Positions 1-11,900 of a stretch of DNA of 64,000 nucleotides are shown here, in pieces. Source of the DNA: Caldisericum exile (lineage in GTDB: Bacteria; Caldisericota; Caldisericia; Caldisericales; Caldisericaceae); NCBI GenBank assembly GCA_020722505.1, contig DYKR01000002.1, positions 1 to 64,000 on the forward strand, given 5' to 3'. The notes beneath the pieces are model-generated. The model was given only the letters and a program-made list of their open reading frames with translations. It made no database searches and was not told where the DNA came from. Both the position numbers and the translations under genes were made by a program. Each line of letters opens with the position of its first letter. Position 1 is the stretch's first letter.

Positions 1-41
1 ACGTGCGGCTTTGCTCTTTCAAATTTTTCTTTAGTTGCCAT
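1..41 (-). CDS. tuf: Elongation factor Tu, N-terminal fragment (truncated by window edge)
   Basis: Reverse complement reads GGAGGTAAAC-ATG followed by MATKEKFERAKPHV, matching the EF-Tu N-terminus, directly downstream of fusA. Confidence 0.85.
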   Translation of the reverse strand, partial: MATKEKFERAKPH

Positions 42-50
42 GTTTACCTC

Positions 51-2129
51 CTAAATTTCTCCTTTGGCTTTTTTAATAATTTCTGTTTGTATTTGAGAAG
101 GAATTCTTTCGTATCTTTCAAAAACCATGGAGAAAGAACCCCTTCCCTGTGTAATTGTTCTTAAAATCGTTGTATATCCAAACATTGTCTCAAGTGGAAT
201 AGTTGCCTTAATAACAACAGTATTTCCCCTTTCAATTATCCCTTTAACATTACCTCTTCTTGAATTTACACTATTAATAACTTCACCTAAAAATGTCATC
301 GGAACTATAATTTCAACGCTCATAAGGGGCTCAAGTAAATAAGGAGAAGCTCTATCAACTGCTTCCTTAAATGCCTTTGATGAAGCAATTTTAAAAGCAA
401 GCTCCGAAGAATCTACAGGATGATATGAGCCATCCACTAATTCTACATAAACTCCGTAAACAGGAAAACCTAAAAGCGGTCCATTTTCTGCAGCCAGTTT
501 TACACCCTCTTCTATTGCGGGAATAAAGTCTTTAGGTATAATTCCGCCTTTGGTTTTATCCTCAAAAATAATTCCTTTATCAAGATCAGTTGGAGAAATC
601 CTTAAAACTACATGCCCGTATTGGCCATGACCACCTGTCTGTCTAATATACTTTCCTTCGGCTGTTGCAGAATTAGAAATGGCTTCTTTGTATGCAACTT
701 GGGGCTTCCCTACTCTTGCTTCAACCTTATACTCCCTTAAAAGCCTATCTATTATGATTTCAAGGTGCAGTTCACCCATTCCAGAAATTATTGTCTCTGA
801 TGTATCTTCATCGTATTTAATCTTAAAAGTAGGATCTTCAATTGCAAACTTTGCCAGTGCTTGGGAAAGCTTGTCTTGATCAGTGCTACTCTTGGGTTCT
901 ACAGCAATAGAAACAACTGGCTCGGGGAATTTTATATCCTCAAGAATAATGGGATTATTTACATCAGAAATTGTATGGCCTGTATAGGCATTTCTTAATC
1001 CAATAACTGCTCCAAGATCACCTGCAGATATCGAATCTACATCTTCTCTTTTGTTTGCATGTAGTCTTAATAAACGTGCAACTCTCTGCTTTTCATCAGT
1101 TGTGGAATCTAATACATAACTACCTTTTTTAATACTCCCAGAGTAGACTCTAATAAAACTCAAAATACCAGAATAGGGGTCAGCCATAACCTTAAACACA
1201 AGTGCGGCAAGTGGTCCATCTGGATCGGGTGAAAGTTTAATTTCACTAGAATCTTTTGTTTTCGCAATTATATCTTCTCTATCAAACGGTGAAGGTAAAT
1301 ATTCACAAATACCATCAAGTAGCATCTGAATACCTTTATTCCTAAATGAAGAACCTACAAAAACTGGAAAAGCAATTGTTTCGATAGTTGCTCTTCTTAT
1401 GGCTTTTTTAAGAACATCTTTAGGGATTGTCCCCGTTTCAAGATAGAGCTCAAGGGCATCTTCATCAACATCTGAAACTGCTTCAAACATTTTCTCCCTG
1501 TATAAATTGAATTTTTCTTTATAATTTTCTGGAATATCAACTGTTTCGAATTCTTCACCACTTTCGGAAGTAAAAATGTAAGCTTTCTCTTCTATTAAAT
1601 CAATAACACCATTAAATTCATCCTGTTCTACAAGAGGAATGTGAACAGGAATTACTTTTATATTTAACCTTTCATTTATACTTGTAAGAGTATCCTCAAA
1701 AGATGCTCCAATTCGGTCCATTTTATTGATATAAATTATCCTTGGCACATGATGGTTATTTGCCTGTCTCCAAACAGCTTCGGATTGTGCTTCAACCCCT
1801 TCGACAGCAGAAAAAATAACAACAGCCCCATCAAGCACTCTAAGTGACCTTTCAACTTCTGCCGTAAAATCAACATGGCCGGGAGTATCTATAATGTTAA
1901 TCTGATGTTCCTTCCAAAAACAGCTTGTAACTGCCGATTGAATAGTTATACCCCTCTCTTTTTCTTGGACCATCCAGTCCATTACGGTATTACCTTCATC
2001 TACATTACCAAGTTTGTAAGTTTTTCCCGTATAATAGAGGATCCTCTCAGTAGTGGTTGTTTTACCCGCATCAATATGGGCAATAATCCCGATGTTTCTT
2101 ATTTTACTAAGAGGGGTACCATTACTCAT
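51..2129 (-). CDS. fusA: Elongation factor G
   Basis: 692 aa; AHIDAGKTTTTERIL, RGIT, DTPGHVDF and NKMD motifs; str-operon context. Confidence 0.98.
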   Translation of the reverse strand: MSNGTPLSKIRNIGIIAHIDAGKTTTTERILYYTGKTYKLGNVDEGNTVMDWMVQEKERGITIQSAVTSCFWKEHQINIIDTPGHVDFTAEVERSLRVLDGAVVIFSAVEGVEAQSEAVWRQANNHHVPRIIYINKMDRIGASFEDTLTSINERLNIKVIPVHIPLVEQDEFNGVIDLIEEKAYIFTSESGEEFETVDIPENYKEKFNLYREKMFEAVSDVDEDALELYLETGTIPKDVLKKAIRRATIETIAFPVFVGSSFRNKGIQMLLDGICEYLPSPFDREDIIAKTKDSSEIKLSPDPDGPLAALVFKVMADPYSGILSFIRVYSGSIKKGSYVLDSTTDEKQRVARLLRLHANKREDVDSISAGDLGAVIGLRNAYTGHTISDVNNPIILEDIKFPEPVVSIAVEPKSSTDQDKLSQALAKFAIEDPTFKIKYDEDTSETIISGMGELHLEIIIDRLLREYKVEARVGKPQVAYKEAISNSATAEGKYIRQTGGHGQYGHVVLRISPTDLDKGIIFEDKTKGGIIPKDFIPAIEEGVKLAAENGPLLGFPVYGVYVELVDGSYHPVDSSELAFKIASSKAFKEAVDRASPYLLEPLMSVEIIVPMTFLGEVINSVNSRRGNVKGIIERGNTVVIKATIPLETMFGYTTILRTITQGRGSFSMVFERYERIPSQIQTEIIKKAKGEI

Positions 2130-2139
2130 TAAATTTCAC

Positions 2140-2610
2140 CTACCACCTTAAATGTGCATAAGATCTATTTGCTTCTGCCATCTTATGCAAATCAATTTTC
2201 TTCTTATATGCAGCACCTGTTTCATTTGCTGCATTAATAATTTCTTCAGCTAACTTTTCTTCCATTCTCTTACCTTTTACCGATCGAGCAGCTGCAATTA
2301 TCCACTTAATTGCAAGTTTTTGGCCTCTTTCTTTTTCAATTTCTATTGGGATCTGATAAGTTGCACCACCAACTCTTCTTGGTTTAACTTCTACCAAGGG
2401 TCTTACTTTTTCCAATGCAAGTTCAAAAATCTCAATAGGATCTTTACCCGTTTTTTCCTTAACAATATCGAACGAGGAATAAACAATTTTCTCTGCAAGG
2501 CTTTTTCTCCCTCCCTTCATCACGTTGTTAATTAATTTAACAACCATTACATGGTTATAAACCGGATCTCCTTCAATTTCTCTTTTCGGCGCAGGACCTT
2601 TTCTTGGCAT
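2140..2610 (-). CDS. rpsG: 30S ribosomal protein S7
   Basis: 156 aa, [18 protein letters not shown]... typical S7; next to rpsL. Confidence 0.98.
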   Translation of the reverse strand: MPRKGPAPKREIEGDPVYNHVMVVKLINNVMKGGRKSLAEKIVYSSFDIVKEKTGKDPIEIFELALEKVRPLVEVKPRRVGGATYQIPIEIEKERGQKLAIKWIIAAARSVKGKRMEEKLAEEIINAANETGAAYKKKIDLHKMAEANRSYAHLRW

Positions 2611-2993
2611 TATGCACCTCCAGTCTTAGGTTTTTTAGCACCATATTTTGATCTTCCACGTTTTCTTCCTTCAACACCAGCAGCATCGAGAGCACCACGT
2701 ATAATATGGTATCTTACACCAGGTAGGTCTTTTACCCTTCCGCCTCTTACCAATACCATGGAGTGCTCTTGAAGGTTATGTCCAATACCCGGTATATACG
2801 CTATAACTTCCATGCCATTTGTCAATCTTACTTTTGCGATTTTTCGCAAAGCAGAATTAGGCTTCTTAGGAGTCATTGTTCTAACTTGAATGCAAACCCC
2901 TCGCTTCTGGGGGCATCCTTCTAATGCCGGTGTTTTACTTTTTCCTTTTGCCCTTTTCCTAGGGCTTCTTACCAATTGATTAAAAGTAAGCAT
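2610..2993 (-). CDS. rpsL: 30S ribosomal protein S12
   Basis: 127 aa; [13 protein letters not shown] and [14 protein letters not shown] motifs. Confidence 0.98.
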   Translation of the reverse strand: MLTFNQLVRSPRKRAKGKSKTPALEGCPQKRGVCIQVRTMTPKKPNSALRKIAKVRLTNGMEVIAYIPGIGHNLQEHSMVLVRGGRVKDLPGVRYHIIRGALDAAGVEGRKRGRSKYGAKKPKTGGA

Positions 2994-3065
2994 TGCATCC
3001 TCCTATCCAAATTTTCACATAACAAAAAATTATACCAAAATAAAATTAAATGTCAATAATAAAAT

Positions 3066-6000
3066 TCATTCTTCAAATTCCATATTTGTGCCTGCAGGTA
3101 TCTTCTTACCAACAATAATTGATTCTTTCATTCCTCTTAAAAGGTCTATTTTTCCTTTAATAGCTGCCTCAGCAAGTACTCTTGGTGTTTCTTGGAATGA
3201 AGCGGCAGAGAGGAAACTATCAGAGGAAAGTGCAGTCTTCGTAATGCCTTGAACCAGGAGTTTAAATTTTGCAATATTCTTTCCTTCAGCCTTTGCTCTT
3301 CTATTCTCCATCAATACTTTTTCTCTATCAACGATTTCTCCATTGTAGAAGTTAGTATCTCCAGAATCAACTACTAATACTTTATCAAACATTCTCTTCA
3401 AAATAACTTCAATGTGTTTAATGTTAATATCTACACCCTGAGACTTGTAAACTTTCTCAATTTCCTGCAAAAGATATTTTACAGTAAAATTCAAACCCTT
3501 AATTTCAAGTATCTCTTTAGGATCAAGAGATCCTTCACTTAAGATATTTCCTACTCTTACATTATCTCCCGTTGAAACATTTATCTTTTTATCCCTTGGA
3601 GCTGCAATCTTTATCTTCTCACCTTTACTTGTAGTAATGGTGATAAGTTGCCTCAATTTATCAGATGTAATTTCTACTCTACCTGAAGCATTTGCAATGA
3701 TTGCCTTACCCTTAGGGCTTCTTGCCGAGAAAAGCTCCTCAACTCTTGGTAGACCTTGTATAATGTCTTTACTTGCAACTCCTCCGGTATGGAAAGTTCT
3801 AAGAGTTAACTGTGTGCCAGGTTCCCCAATGGATTCTGATGCCACAACACCAACGGCTTCCCCAATTTTCACTACTTGCCTATTGGAAAGATCTATACCG
3901 TAACATTTTGCGCATACTCCATGTTCAACATTACATGTTACAGGAGAACGCACTTTGACTTTTCTTATACCTAAGTCTTCAATCCTCTTAGCAATCTCTT
4001 TTGTAATTAGTTCATTCCTCTTAACTACTATTTCTGCATTACTATTAAAAACATCAACCTTATCAATATTAAGTTCCTCTAAAATCTTCAAAACATTTTC
4101 GGTAATCTTTTTACCTTTCTCTAAAACTACTCCATTACTATCATGGACATCTTCAGCCAGTGTATGGCCAAGAGCCTTTTTATTTACCTTTATTTTCTTT
4201 ACCTCTACGGGAGCAAAAACATTTTCAGATGCAAATCTTCCCCATATCTGCTCGGATAATGATATAACAGGTTTATCGTAGTTATTACCCTCAACAATAG
4301 GTTCTACTTCAATACCGTTAACGTAATCCTCTATAAGGATGGAGTCAATTTGGCGCTCATCAAGCATTTTAGCTTGCTCAAAGGAAATAACGTCTCCTTT
4401 TTTAATAAAGGCTTTTCCAGTGCTCCCATCAATAACATCTTCTTGTGCTATCTTATGAACAACCTTTGCTGAAAGGGGTTCTATTACCTCATCACCAATT
4501 TTTGTGGGTTTAACTCTTCTTAAAGAACAATCATCTTCTTTAACAATAATTTCATGTGCAACATCAACAAGCCTACGGGTTAAATAACCAGAATCCGCCG
4601 TTCTTAACGCAGTATCAGCTTGCCCTTTTCTTGCACCGTGTGTTGAAAGGAAATATTCAAGAACACTTAAACCTTCCCTTAAGTTAGAAAGGATTGGAAA
4701 CTCAATAATTTTTCCTGTAGGTCCAGCCATTAAACCCCTTATACCTGCCATTTGTGTAATCTGGCTAGGATTTCCTCTTGCACCAGAAATTGCCATCATA
4801 TAAACAGGATCAAAATCGTCAAAATTATTAAAAACTAACTGTTGGATCTTTTCAGCTGCTTTTCTCCAAATCTCAACAACTGCTTCGTATCTTTCGCCTT
4901 CATTTTTGAGACCATTTTGGTATAACTCTTCAACATGATCGGAAGATGTCTGAGCTTCTTCTATAACTTTCTCTCGTTTTTTCGGAATTTTAATATCGTC
5001 AAGTCCAATACTTACTCCACTAACGGTCGCAAATTTAAAGCCTATTTCTTTTAGATTGTCAAGAAGTATGTCAGTCTTAACAATACCATACCTATCATAG
5101 AAGTCAGAAATAATCTTTTCTAATTGTTTCTTTCCAACTACCTCGTTAATAAATAGATAATCATCTTCTCCATCAGAGAATATGCCTTCTCTCAATTTCG
5201 CGTTAAAAATCACACGCCCAACAGTTGTCTCAATTGTTTCTCCCCTGAAATAAAATTTAATCTTATCGTGAAGTGAGAATGTGCCTCTTTCATAAAGTAA
5301 TTCCACAAGGTATGGATTATCATAGATATGCTTAGTTTTTAATTTACCACCCTTTTTCTCAAGTGTAAGGTAGTAAATACCAATAACCATATCCTGAACA
5401 GGGGTATCAAGAGGACCACTGTGAGCAGGGGAAAGAATATTGTTCGAAGAAAGCATAAGTAATTTTGCTTCCATTTGAGATTGTAAAGACAAAGGCAAAT
5501 GGATAGCCATTTGGTCTCCATCAAAATCTGCATTAAAAGGTGTGCATACAAGAGGAGAAATTTGAATTGCTTTACCTTCTATAAGAACAGGCTTAAAAGC
5601 TTGGATACTCAATCTATGTAGAGTTGGAGCCCTGTTGAGTAAAACAACGTAGTTTTTAGAAAGATCTTCAACGGCTTTCCATACTTCTTCTGTGGGGTTT
5701 TCAATTAATTCTTTTGCCTTCTTCTTATTGTATTCTAATTTTGAAAGTTCGTAGGTTACAAAAGGTTTAAATAGCTCAAGCGCCATTTCCTTGGGGACGC
5801 CACACTCATCAATTTTCAATTCTGGGCCAACAACGATTACCGCTCTACCTGAATAATCAACTCTCTTACCAAGGAGGTTTTCCCTAAATCTACCTTCTTT
5901 ACCTTTTAGAATATCTGTAAGAGACCTTAACGGCCTTTTGTTAGCGTTAACAACCGGATATGGTCTTCTTCCATTATCAAATAAGGCATCAACAGCTTCT

Positions 6001-6863
6001 TGGAGCATTCTTTTCTCATTCTCAAGCATGATATCTGGCGCTTCAACTTCGTATAGTTTCTTTAAACGGTTATTTCTATTGATAACCCTTCTATACAACT
6101 CATTTAAATCATCAGAAGCATACTTACCACCTTCAAGCGGCACCAAAGGTCTAAGGTCTGGTGGAATAACGGGAATAGCTGTGAGAACCATATCTTCAGG
6201 CTTTCTATCGTTTTCCAATAACCCATCTACCACACTTAAAAGTCTCACTGCAGCTATTTTTTCTTGGGTTGTTCCGCTATTAATTTGCTTGGTAGCTTTC
6301 TCATTTAATTCCTTCAAGTCAACTTTGTCAAGAAGCTCTTTTATTGCTTCTCCACCTTTCTTTGCAACAAAATCTAAGTTTTCTTCAAACTTAAATGTGT
6401 AATATTCTTCTTCTGAGAGAACTTGTTTATAACGGAGTTTTGTCTTTTTAGGATCTGTTACCACGAACGACACAAAATAGATTATTTTTTCGATATCAGT
6501 TGATTTCATATCAAGAAGAAGTGCAATATAGTTGATGTTGTTTTTAAAATACCAGATATGAACAACAGGAGTTGCAAGCTCGATATGACCAAATCTTTCC
6601 CTCCTTACGCTTGAGGGAAGTATTTCAACACCACAGTTAGGACATGTAAGTCCCTCATGCTGTTTTCCTTTCAATTTTCCGCAATGGCATTGATAAGAAT
6701 GAATGGGACCAAAGATTTTTTCACAGAATAAACCATCTGGCTCTGGTAAATAATTTCTATAACTATAAGTGTCTCCCCTCTTTACCTCCCCATGAGACCA
6801 GTCTCTTATCTCTTGAGAAGAGGCAAGGAGTATTTTTAAAGCCTTTATATCTACCTTATTCAA
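3066..6863 (-). CDS. rpoC: DNA-directed RNA polymerase subunit beta'
   Basis: [12 protein letters not shown] catalytic motif and zinc-binding CHCGK..CPNCG. The ORF track starts at GTG 6872, but the SD-like TTAGGGGGTGA abuts that GTG; TTG at 6863 has proper spacing. Confidence 0.96.
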   Translation of the reverse strand: MNKVDIKALKILLASSQEIRDWSHGEVKRGDTYSYRNYLPEPDGLFCEKIFGPIHSYQCHCGKLKGKQHEGLTCPNCGVEILPSSVRRERFGHIELATPVVHIWYFKNNINYIALLLDMKSTDIEKIIYFVSFVVTDPKKTKLRYKQVLSEEEYYTFKFEENLDFVAKKGGEAIKELLDKVDLKELNEKATKQINSGTTQEKIAAVRLLSVVDGLLENDRKPEDMVLTAIPVIPPDLRPLVPLEGGKYASDDLNELYRRVINRNNRLKKLYEVEAPDIMLENEKRMLQEAVDALFDNGRRPYPVVNANKRPLRSLTDILKGKEGRFRENLLGKRVDYSGRAVIVVGPELKIDECGVPKEMALELFKPFVTYELSKLEYNKKKAKELIENPTEEVWKAVEDLSKNYVVLLNRAPTLHRLSIQAFKPVLIEGKAIQISPLVCTPFNADFDGDQMAIHLPLSLQSQMEAKLLMLSSNNILSPAHSGPLDTPVQDMVIGIYYLTLEKKGGKLKTKHIYDNPYLVELLYERGTFSLHDKIKFYFRGETIETTVGRVIFNAKLREGIFSDGEDDYLFINEVVGKKQLEKIISDFYDRYGIVKTDILLDNLKEIGFKFATVSGVSIGLDDIKIPKKREKVIEEAQTSSDHVEELYQNGLKNEGERYEAVVEIWRKAAEKIQQLVFNNFDDFDPVYMMAISGARGNPSQITQMAGIRGLMAGPTGKIIEFPILSNLREGLSVLEYFLSTHGARKGQADTALRTADSGYLTRRLVDVAHEIIVKEDDCSLRRVKPTKIGDEVIEPLSAKVVHKIAQEDVIDGSTGKAFIKKGDVISFEQAKMLDERQIDSILIEDYVNGIEVEPIVEGNNYDKPVISLSEQIWGRFASENVFAPVEVKKIKVNKKALGHTLAEDVHDSNGVVLEKGKKITENVLKILEELNIDKVDVFNSNAEIVVKRNELITKEIAKRIEDLGIRKVKVRSPVTCNVEHGVCAKCYGIDLSNRQVVKIGEAVGVVASESIGEPGTQLTLRTFHTGGVASKDIIQGLPRVEELFSARSPKGKAIIANASGRVEITSDKLRQLITITTSKGEKIKIAAPRDKKINVSTGDNVRVGNILSEGSLDPKEILEIKGLNFTVKYLLQEIEKVYKSQGVDINIKHIEVILKRMFDKVLVVDSGDTNFYNGEIVDREKVLMENRRAKAEGKNIAKFKLLVQGITKTALSSDSFLSAASFQETPRVLAEAAIKGKIDLLRGMKESIIVGKKIPAGTNMEFEE

Positions 6864-6880
6864 AAAAGTCACCCCCTAAT

Positions 6881-8905
6881 TTATTCTGCTTCTTCTTTTT
6901 TATTCAATTGAGACTCTTGGATTATCTTTTCAGCAATTTTAGGTGGAACAAGCTCATAATGTGAATGCTCCATCTTAAATTCACCTGTACCCTGAGTGAT
7001 TGAATTGAGATCGTTTGCATAATTTAACAATTCTGCAAGAGGAACATAAGCTTCTATTATCTGTTTGCCATTTTCTGATTTCATTCCAAGGACTCTTCCT
7101 CTCCTTGCGTTAAGATCACCAATAACATCACCCATATACTGCTCATCAACTATCACTATTATGTGCTCAATAGGTTCTAAAAGAATAGAATTACCTTGCT
7201 CTAATGCTTTCTTTAACGCCATAGAACCTGCGATTTTGAATGCAAGTTCCGAAGAGTCAACAGGATGATACGATCCATCCACAACTGCTATACCTACATC
7301 GATAACTGGGTAACCTGCTAATATTCCTGCTTCCATGGCTTCTTTAACACCTTTTTCTACCGCTGGTATGTACTGCTTTGGAATTGCTCCACCAAATATT
7401 CTGCTTTCAAAGCTATACTCTTTTCCTCTTTCAAGAGGTTCAACTTCAAGGAAACAATGACCGTATTGACCATGACCACCTGTTTGTTTCTTGTATTTAC
7501 CTTCAACTTTTACTTTCGTAGTAATAGTTTCTCTATAGGGAATTCTTGGCTGAGTGAGGGTAATATTCACATTGTACCTTCCACTGAGTTTTTCCATTAT
7601 TACTGAGAGGTGCGTTTCGCCAATTCCAGAAATAAGTTGCTCTTTTGTTTCTAAATTCTTGGATATTTTAACAGTTGGGTCTTCTTCTGTAATTTTAGAA
7701 AGTCCTAAACTCATCCTATCTTCATCCGTTTTTGTTTTTGGACGCATCGCACGAGTAAGCATGGGCTCTGGAAAATCAATTTTTGGGAATTCTATTGGGT
7801 TATCACTATCACAAAGAGTGTCATTCGTCTGAGTTACGGTAAGTTTAGTTATTACAGCAATATCACCTGCAATTACTTCATCTACAGGCTCTTGAACACT
7901 ACCAGTAAGATAAACCACCTGCCCAGTTTTCTCTACAACACCCTTTGAGGAGTTATACACTGTAGCATTCGACTTAAGAATACCAGAATAAACTTTAGTA
8001 AAAGAAAGCTTACCTACATAAGGATCTGATAAGGTTTTAAATACAAACGCAGAGAAAGACTCGTCAGTAGAAATCTTCCTTGTTTCTTCTTGTTTATTTG
8101 TTGGGTTGATACCTTTTCCTTCGCCTAAATCTTCCGGGCTCATCATGACATCTGTGATAAAATTAAGAAGTTCGTCAATACCTACAAGGTTTAATGCAGA
8201 CCCAAAAAAGATAGGGTAGAAGTTACCTTTCATATATGCTTTCTTCATACCAGTATTTACTTCGTCTAAAGTCAATTCTTCACCACCAAGGTATTTCTCA
8301 AGCATTGCATCATCATTTTCTGCAGCGATTTCATAAATTGCATGTTTATAATTTTCAAATTCAGGATTCTCAAAAATCGAACTCACTTTTGTAAATTTTC
8401 CGTTCTCAAAAACAGGATAATTAAGAGGGATAGCCTTGTATCCAAAGAAATCCCTAATATGATTTAGTAAAGCCCCTAAATCAATTCCTTCAATATCAAC
8501 TTTATTAATAAAGATTGCGCGTGGTTTATTTTCAGTTTCAAGGAACTTCCAGTATTTCTTAGTCTGCACTTCAATGCCAGAAGAAGCGTTTATAAGCAGA
8601 ACTCCATTTTCTGCTGCCCTAATACCACTTAAAACCTCGGCTACAAAATCTGCATAACCAGGTGTATCTAAAAAATTAATCTTTATCCCTTTATGTTCTA
8701 CCGGCACCAAAGAAAGGCTAATGCTAAATTTCCTATTCTTTTCCTCAGGTTGATAGTCAGAAACTGTGTTGCCATCCTCAACTCTACCCATTCTCTGAAT
8801 GAACTTTTTCTTAAATAAAATTGCTTCTAAAAGTGTAGTTTTACCTACATTACCATGAGAAACAAGCACTACATTTCTAATTTTCTTAGTCTCCTGAACC
8901 TTCAT
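6881..8905 (-). CDS. EF-G-like paralog (EF-G2 / FusA2-type translational GTPase)
   Basis: Full EF-G-like length; SHGNVGKTT, DTPGYADF and NKVD motifs. ATG at 8905 preceded by GGGAGGAG; the ORF-track start at 8932 is a TTG inside rpoB. Confidence 0.93.
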   Translation of the reverse strand: MKVQETKKIRNVVLVSHGNVGKTTLLEAILFKKKFIQRMGRVEDGNTVSDYQPEEKNRKFSISLSLVPVEHKGIKINFLDTPGYADFVAEVLSGIRAAENGVLLINASSGIEVQTKKYWKFLETENKPRAIFINKVDIEGIDLGALLNHIRDFFGYKAIPLNYPVFENGKFTKVSSIFENPEFENYKHAIYEIAAENDDAMLEKYLGGEELTLDEVNTGMKKAYMKGNFYPIFFGSALNLVGIDELLNFITDVMMSPEDLGEGKGINPTNKQEETRKISTDESFSAFVFKTLSDPYVGKLSFTKVYSGILKSNATVYNSSKGVVEKTGQVVYLTGSVQEPVDEVIAGDIAVITKLTVTQTNDTLCDSDNPIEFPKIDFPEPMLTRAMRPKTKTDEDRMSLGLSKITEEDPTVKISKNLETKEQLISGIGETHLSVIMEKLSGRYNVNITLTQPRIPYRETITTKVKVEGKYKKQTGGHGQYGHCFLEVEPLERGKEYSFESRIFGGAIPKQYIPAVEKGVKEAMEAGILAGYPVIDVGIAVVDGSYHPVDSSELAFKIAGSMALKKALEQGNSILLEPIEHIIVIVDEQYMGDVIGDLNARRGRVLGMKSENGKQIIEAYVPLAELLNYANDLNSITQGTGEFKMEHSHYELVPPKIAEKIIQESQLNKKEEAE

Positions 8906-8906
8906 T

Positions 8907-11900
8907 TTACTCCTCCCTTGAAGATTTTTCAATTTTTATTTTTTTATTTACTGGTTTTGGATACAACGGCTCCTTAATTTTCAATTCGGGCTTCTGGGAA
9001 GGCAATAGCTTTAGATCAATGGCAAGTCCGCGTAGAGTTCTCTTAAGCACGTTGAATGATTCTGGGATCCCGGTGCCAAAAATCGTAATACCATTGGAAA
9101 TTGCCTCATACGCTCTTTTTCTTCCTTCAAGGTCATCAGATTTAATTGTTAACATCTCATGCAAAAGATTGGCTGCTCCATATGCTTCAAGTGCCCAGAC
9201 TTCCATTTCTCCTAATCTCTGCCCACCAAATTGAGCCTTACCACCAACTGGCTGCTGGGTAATGAGAGTATATTTGCCCACAGCCCTTGCATGAATCTTG
9301 TCTTCAGCAAGGTGATTAAGTTTAAGAAAGTACGCTTCCCCAACTGTTACTTTATATTCAAAAGGTTTCCCAGTCCTACCATCATAAACTGTCATCTGAC
9401 CTGATTCACTATAACCAGCTTTTTTAAGTAAATCTTTCACATCTTTTTCTGTTGCCCCAATAAAAGACGGAGTAACTACCCTTAGATTCAATTTTCTTGC
9501 TGCAACACCGAGGTTTGCTTCTAAGATCTGCCCTATGTTCATTCTCGAAGGAACTCCGAGTGGGCTTAAAATTACATCAATAGTAGTGCCATCTTCAAGA
9601 TAAGGAAGATCCTCTTCTTCGACAATCTTACTGACTACTCCCTTATTACCATGTCTTCCTGCAAGTTTATCTCCTACGATTATCTTTCTCTTTTTCGCAA
9701 CAAATATCTTTATCAGTTTCAATGCATTTTTCGTAAGTTCATAACCTTCTTCCCTTGAGAAAACTTCTACACCAATAACAACACCATCCTCGCCTGGTGG
9801 AACAACAAACGAACTATTTTTTAAATTACTATTTCTATTACTCCAAAGGCTCCTCCAAATCTTTGCTTCATTTGATTCTTCCTCTTCTGGGAAAGGAGTA
9901 ACCTTACCAACCAAAACATCGCCAGCCTTTACTTTAGAACCAACTTTTACAATACCCCTCTCATCAAGGAACCTAAGAGCTTCTTTTCTTACATCTTTTA
10001 TGTCTGGCGTAAGTTCTTCCGGTCCTTGATCGGTTTCATGAACTTCTACTGTGTATTCTTTAATATGTATAGAAGTAAATCTATCCTCCGAAACAAGCCT
10101 TCTACTAATCACAATAGCATCTTGATAATTGTAACCATACCAGGACAGATACGCAATTAGCACGTTTATACCAAGGGCTGCTTCGCCATTCTTTGTTGCA
10201 AAGCCATCTGCCAAAGGTTGGCCTTTTTTAACGATATCGCCCTTCTTGACAATCGGACGCTCGTTTCTACAAGTATCCTGATTTGTTCTTTCGAACTTTC
10301 TTAGTTTATAAACAACACTTTCTTTTATTTCAATTTTATTTATTCCAGCCTCAACAAGTTTACGAAGTTTATCATAGTCAAGTATTTCTCCTTCATTTAC
10401 AATTACTTCTTGAGCCTCGTTTTTATAAGTTTTTGCAACTACCGTATCCAATATCTCTTCGTTAATTTTTCCTAAATTGAATATCTCTACTTCCTTGTTA
10501 GAAAAAACTAACACATCTGTTATGCCTTGAGCATATAGAGTTTTAAGAAGATCTTCTGTAAGAATCTCACCCATTCTAATTGTCTTCTTTGTATTTGTAA
10601 GTGTAGCAAAAAGACTCTTACCAATAAGGCTTTTACCAAGAGGAGTTAAGGCAATTCTAAAAATAGGTTTTGTTACAACTTCCCCATTCTCTTCGACCTT
10701 AATCTCCTTTACTGCACTTTGTTCGTAAAGCCTGTTAAACTTTGTGTCTGAAATTTTCTGTCCTTCCTCAATGATGGGTTTACCCTTTTTGCTTAACACA
10801 GTCTCTTTAGCAATAAGTCCCACAAGGGTTTCGTTTCTTTCTTTCTCAAATAGATCTAACATTGAAAATTTCTGTATTTTTTCATTTTCAAGAATCGAAA
10901 TTTGCTCTATTCCGTGAGTTATAAGTTTATCAACAATTTGGCTTGTAATCTTTTCACCTATAAACTTGTAATACTCTTCATTCTCAGGCTTTATGTCAAA
11001 AAGAACAACTTCTTTTTGCTTTATTCGGTTAAGAAGACTGTGCCTAAGGTCGGATGCTTCTCTATAGATAGAAACGACTTTGGTCTTTCCAATATTTGGA
11101 ACTATGTGAATTTCATTGCCATCAACATAAGAAACAATTCCATCGTATTCTGAAATGGGAAGATCCATGTCGTCAACTGCAACCTTTGATTCATACCCGG
11201 TAGAAACTCTTGACAAATTGGGGTCCAAAAGAGGAACTGCCTGTCTTTGCATGTTGCAACCCATTAGAGCCCTGTTTGCATCATCATGTTCAAGGAAAGG
11301 AATAAGAGAAGCAGAAGGGCTTATAACCTGTTGGGGAGAGACGTCCATTAACTGAACCAAATTTTTATCAACATACTGAGGCAATATCTCTCCAAAGCCA
11401 GTTCTTCTTCTTGCAACGACTTGGTCGTCCAAAATTCGACCATTTGCATCTATCCTAGTATTTGACTGAGCAATAATGTATTTTTCTTCTTCATCAAAAG
11501 GAAGAAAAACGATTTCATCCAATACAACACCATCTTTAACTTTTCTGTAAGGAGTTGTTAAAAATCCGTATTCGTTAACAGATGCAAAGATAGTAGGTGA
11601 ATTAATAAGACCGATATTCTGACCTTCTGGTGTTTCAATAGGACATATTCTTCCGTAATGTGATGGGTGAACATCTCTTACCTCGATTCCAGCCCTTTTC
11701 CTGTGAAGACCCCCTGCGCCTAATGAAGTTAAACGTCTTTTATGGGTAAGAGAGGCAAGAGGATTGGTTTCCTCCATAAATTGTGATAATTGGCTGACAC
11801 CAAAAAATTGTCTCAGTTGGCCCGTGATAGCTTTATTACTGAATATAGAAGAAATAGTTATTTCTTCAGGTTTTCTGATTGAGATTGCTTCTCTTACACT

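Noticed and set aside
2610-2993. Streptomycin-resistance-type changes in RpsL
   Set aside because: [10 protein letters not shown] and [10 protein letters not shown] regions are wild type.
5938-6402. 154-aa plus-strand ORF opposite rpoC
   Set aside because: Antisense to a conserved RpoC segment with low-complexity, Ser-rich translation; a shadow ORF.
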